Source of the DNA: Hydromicrobium sp964415365
GTDB taxonomy: Bacteria > Actinomycetota > Humimicrobiia > Humimicrobiales > Humimicrobiaceae
Assembly: GCA_964415365.1 (NCBI GenBank)
Contig: CAYPYW010000023.1
Location: 1-35,302, forward strand
Direction: 5' to 3'
DNA: 35,302 bases
The position numbers and the translations under genes are program-made. Positions within the stretch are counted from its first letter, which is position 1; each line of letters starts with the position of its first letter. This document shows, piece by piece, positions 33,120 through 35,302 of this stretch. The notes under the pieces are model-generated. The model was not told where the DNA came from. It ran no database searches and was given only the letters and a program-made list of their open reading frames with translations.

Positions 33120-34262
33120 TTATTGATTTAAGCCCCTAAGTGCCATACCTATTGCCAGAGGATCCAGGATATATTTTAAACCCTTGTGGGAATCAGCATT
33201 ACCTTTTAAATATTTCAATGAAAAATAATCAGAGATATTCAACAACTCAACCTTATATTTCATTTTCTGCTCTATATATCTATCAATGTTTTTGATGTAT
33301 TCACCGGTTAAGATTATTTTCCCAACTCTGGATTCGGGATTCTCCTGTAAAAAATGTTCTATCGATAGTTTTATCTCTTCTACAAAACGATCTGCTATTC
33401 CTTTCATGATACCGGCTATTTTATCCTTATCAATATCAACTCCAGCACTATTTTTATTTATTTTCTTACCTGTTTTCCCGCTGGACTTATCCGGAGAATT
33501 CTTCGATCCTTCTTTTTTTACCGATTTGCTTTTTTTGGTTATTAAAGATTTGAAATCAAACCCCGATATTATCTTTTCGCAGTATTTACTATCTTTTTTT
33601 GTTTCCCTACAAATTTCATCGATGAAGCTTTTTATGGAAGTAGAAGTAAATCTGGGATACTTTAGATCATTATCCTGAATCATTTCAATTATGGACGTTT
33701 CCAGTCCGATATTTGCTACACAAAAAGTACCGGGCTGGCTGTTTTTTTCAAAATTATATATATGGCTTATTGTCCTGTATAGTGCAAAACAGTTTAAATC
33801 GATTGCCTGTGCAAGCAGACCGGCACTTTTGAAACTGGAAACAACATCATCAATCATGCTTTTCATTGTACCCACAAGCATAATCCGGGAATCATCTTTT
33901 CCTTTTTCTACCACATAATAATCGTATATTATATTATTCCTTTGTATGGGGATGAAATCGTTTATCTGATACTGGATGGAACTTTTTATTTCATCATCAT
34001 TTACAACCGGTACTTTAATTTCTTTTGCAATTACTTTTTGATTGGCAATTCCAATAAATACTTTCCGGTCAGGAATCTTATATTTTTTCCATATTTCTTT
34101 CAAATTGCCGGCAAGAACTCCCGGATTTTGAACCTCACCCTTTACAATAGAACTGGATGGTACTTCCGCTCCTACCATTTTCCTTATGATAAGATTCTTT
34201 CTTGATTTCAATAATTCCACAATGTATATCCGGTAAGAACTCAAATTTAACCCAATTGCCAG
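33120..34262 (-). CDS. PilM-like actin-fold protein
   Basis: Inner-membrane-associated actin-like protein of type IV pilus or type II secretion assembly. Motifs are KVFIGIANQKVIAKEIKVP, then EIKSSIQYQINDFIP, VGTMKSMIDDVVSSFKSAGL, and CVANIGLETSIIEM (second phosphate loop). A Lys/Ser-rich insert follows, then the late ILTGEYIKN. The first ATP-binding strand should read like IGLDIGSSS. Here AIGLNLSSYRIYIVEL starts at a CTG codon (34260-34262), because a TAA lies two codons before. A TTG at 34244 would delete that strand. No pilN, pilO, pilB or pilin gene is seen, so this copy may be solitary or repurposed. Confidence 0.75.
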   Translation of the reverse strand: MAIGLNLSSYRIYIVELLKSRKNLIIRKMVGAEVPSSSIVKGEVQNPGVLAGNLKEIWKKYKIPDRKVFIGIANQKVIAKEIKVPVVNDDEIKSSIQYQINDFIPIQRNNIIYDYYVVEKGKDDSRIMLVGTMKSMIDDVVSSFKSAGLLAQAIDLNCFALYRTISHIYNFEKNSQPGTFCVANIGLETSIIEMIQDNDLKYPRFTSTSIKSFIDEICRETKKDSKYCEKIISGFDFKSLITKKSKSVKKEGSKNSPDKSSGKTGKKINKNSAGVDIDKDKIAGIMKGIADRFVEEIKLSIEHFLQENPESRVGKIILTGEYIKNIDRYIEQKMKYKVELLNISDYFSLKYLKGNADSHKGLKYILDPLAIGMALRGLNQ

Positions 34263-34508
34263 TATTTAAAACACCCTCTTTTTATCTTAAAAACTTACAT
34301 ACCATTTTAAAATATTATTACCCCAAAATAAAGATTATTACATTTCCCAACAGCATCAAGTCTTTTGTGTAAACTCTTTTACTGGCTTATATATTGTATT
34401 TTTATGTCTTTCTTAAACTACAAATTATAATACTTAAAATACATATTTGTAATTTTTAAATTATTAATCTATAAATTAAATTATGAATTATTGTATTAAG
34501 ATTAGTTA

Positions 34509-34537
34509 TTGACAATAATTTACATATGTAGTAATAT
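34509..34537 (+). promoter_or_regulatory. Promoter of riboswitch copy 3
   Basis: TTGACA (34509-34514), 17 bp and TAATAT (34532-34537). RNA would start near 34544, about 50 nt before the aptamer. The rest of the gap from 34263 is AT-rich with no gene. Confidence 0.8.
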
Positions 34538-34593
34538 CCTTGTTGTTATAATAATTAATTATTTCTTTGATAATTAAATAAATACTTATTTTA

Positions 34594-34673
34594 AATAATA
34601 GAGGCTAAGACTTACATTTCATTACTTGGGCATCTCGAAATGTAAGGAGCCAGTGATGCAACCGGCTATTATT
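34594..34673 (+). promoter_or_regulatory. Cyclic-di-GMP-II riboswitch aptamer (copy 3)
   Basis: P1 is AATAATAG (34594-34601) with CTATTATT (34666-34673), 8 bp. The inner 10-bp helix is CTTACATTTC/GAAATGTAAG. The loop TTACTTGGGCATC pairs as a pseudoknot through GCAT with ATGC of CAGTGATGCAACCGGC. Compared with the other copies, the pseudoknot pairs have changed together (GCAC/GTGC, CGC/GCG, GCAT/ATGC), which is direct covariation support. The 5'-flank GAGGC is shared with copy 1. Confidence 0.9.
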
Positions 34674-34694
34674 TTGTTATTTAAAAAAATAATC

Positions 34695-34738
34695 AAAAAG
34701 CCATTTAGCCTCTATGGGAAAGGTTGAATGGCTTTTTT
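34695..34738 (+). terminator. Riboswitch terminator of the glycosidase-like gene
   Basis: AAAAAGCCATT (34695-34705) and AATGGCTTTTT (34727-34737) form an 11-bp stem with a 21-nt loop and T-run. A competing hairpin pairs GGCT (34664-34667) with AGCC (34699-34702) and ATTATTT (34668-34674) with AAATAAT (34687-34693). It overlaps both P1 and the terminator arm, so it can act as an antiterminator. The loop also holds GGGAAAGG, which resembles a ribosome-binding site. Confidence 0.75.
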
Positions 34739-34745
34739 ATTTATC

Positions 34746-35302
34746 ATGAAAGTAAAAGAAAATAAGAAAAATTTAAAACGTTCAATAGTACCAATCTTAA
34801 TTGCAGTAATGGTACTTTCAGTTGTATTTATATTTTCAGCAGCTTTAAAACCAACCGGCCAAACTGAAATAGGAATGACATCAAGCTCAGCAGATAGAAA
34901 TATAAAAGAAGAAAGTAGCTCTCCCAAAGCGGGGTACAGTAAATGGCCCGGGTTGGGTATGGGGCTTTTTTCCACAAGCAATCCTTCGGTTTTCGATAGT
35001 TATATAGATACACTGCTGGCCAATGGATTTACTGAACTGCGTATCGATATTCCCAATTACCAGGATACAGTCTGGTTAGCTCAGTCGAAGGCTGCAGTTA
35101 TAAGAGCAATCGCCAGAGGTACAAATGTAATATGGGGGGTCTCATCTTATAATACAACCAACCCCAATTACACGATAACTGCTGAAAATTGGCCTGCTTT
35201 TAGACAAGCAATACTGGATAATGCAAAATGGGCACAGGATAACGGGGTCTATGAATTTCAACTGGGCAATGAAGAAGATATGCATATATGGCGTCATCCA
35301 GT
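34746..35302 (+). CDS. Exported glycoside-hydrolase-like protein, partial at window end
   Basis: Open to the end of the window (185 codons seen, no stop). A basic start (KVKENKKNLKR) and a hydrophobic stretch (SIVPILIAVMVLSVVFIFSA) form a signal peptide or anchor. A Ser/Glu-rich linker precedes a domain with GLGMGLFSTSN, FTELRIDIPNY, NVIWGVSSYN and FQLGNEED. That is the order of strands in clan-A (beta/alpha)8 glycosidases, where an N-E pair after strand 4 carries the acid/base. The family cannot be named from this fragment. An in-frame ATG at 34728 has a better ribosome-binding site (GGGAAAGG) but lies inside the terminator stem. Confidence 0.75.
   Translation, partial: MKVKENKKNLKRSIVPILIAVMVLSVVFIFSAALKPTGQTEIGMTSSSADRNIKEESSSPKAGYSKWPGLGMGLFSTSNPSVFDSYIDTLLANGFTELRIDIPNYQDTVWLAQSKAAVIRAIARGTNVIWGVSSYNTTNPNYTITAENWPAFRQAILDNAKWAQDNGVYEFQLGNEEDMHIWRHP

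Overview
The window reads as AT-rich chromosome of a Gram-positive-type bacterium, most likely a low-GC, uncultured actinobacterial lineage. The evidence for that placement is indirect. ligA, gatC, gatA, gatB and a pfkA-type gene lie together on one strand, and the same set is clustered in Mycobacterium (ligA-gatC-gatA-pfkA-gatB). Both sortases look like class E, a class typical of Actinobacteria. The genetic code is standard: gatC, for example, ends in TGA.

Layout. (1) 1-860: an RHH/PIN toxin-antitoxin pair whose toxin looks shortened by an in-frame stop. (2) 1156-8604, all minus strand: NAD-dependent DNA ligase, CPBP membrane protease, GatC, GatA, GatB and a 6-phosphofructokinase of the pyrophosphate type. 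(3) 8752-12471, minus: a 1239-residue surface protein of Ig-like and MBG repeats, preceded by a class II cyclic-di-GMP riboswitch. (4) 12985-14091, plus: a HTH-Panacea antitoxin and its toxin. (5) 14271-18026, minus: MASE3 histidine kinase, Rcp1-type response regulator, and a REC-PAS-GGDEF-HD-GYP protein able in principle to make and break c-di-GMP. (6) 18298-24714: a nuclease lipoprotein broken by a stop codon, AbrB/VapC, MNT/HEPN and HicBA toxin-antitoxin pairs, a class E sortase with a coiled-coil companion, and a membrane-anchored double rhodanese. (7) 24963-26768, plus: two neighbouring HEPN-type proteins, one AbiJ-like and one Swt1-like. (8) 26901-31393: an LPFTG-anchored SpaA/Cna-B protein behind a second c-di-GMP-II riboswitch, facing a divergent class E sortase gene. 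(9) 31726-35302: a DUF4143 ATPase, a PilM-like protein, and a third c-di-GMP-II riboswitch leading into an exported glycosidase-like protein cut by the window edge.

The main discovery is the c-di-GMP circuit. Three class II aptamers, recognisable by the conserved GGGCAC/GTGCAACCG pseudoknot core, each have a TTGACA-type promoter and a terminator, and each precedes an exported protein. In the first two, the terminator hairpin re-uses the aptamer core, which predicts that c-di-GMP turns the adhesin-like genes ON. In the third, an antiterminator can be drawn that competes with helix P1, which predicts that c-di-GMP turns the glycosidase-like gene OFF. A gene with both c-di-GMP synthesis and hydrolysis domains lies in the same window. 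Together this suggests a reciprocal surface-attachment switch.

Five toxin-antitoxin modules plus the HEPN pair make this a defence- and plasticity-rich segment. No CRISPR array, intact tRNA, rRNA or complete insertion sequence was seen.
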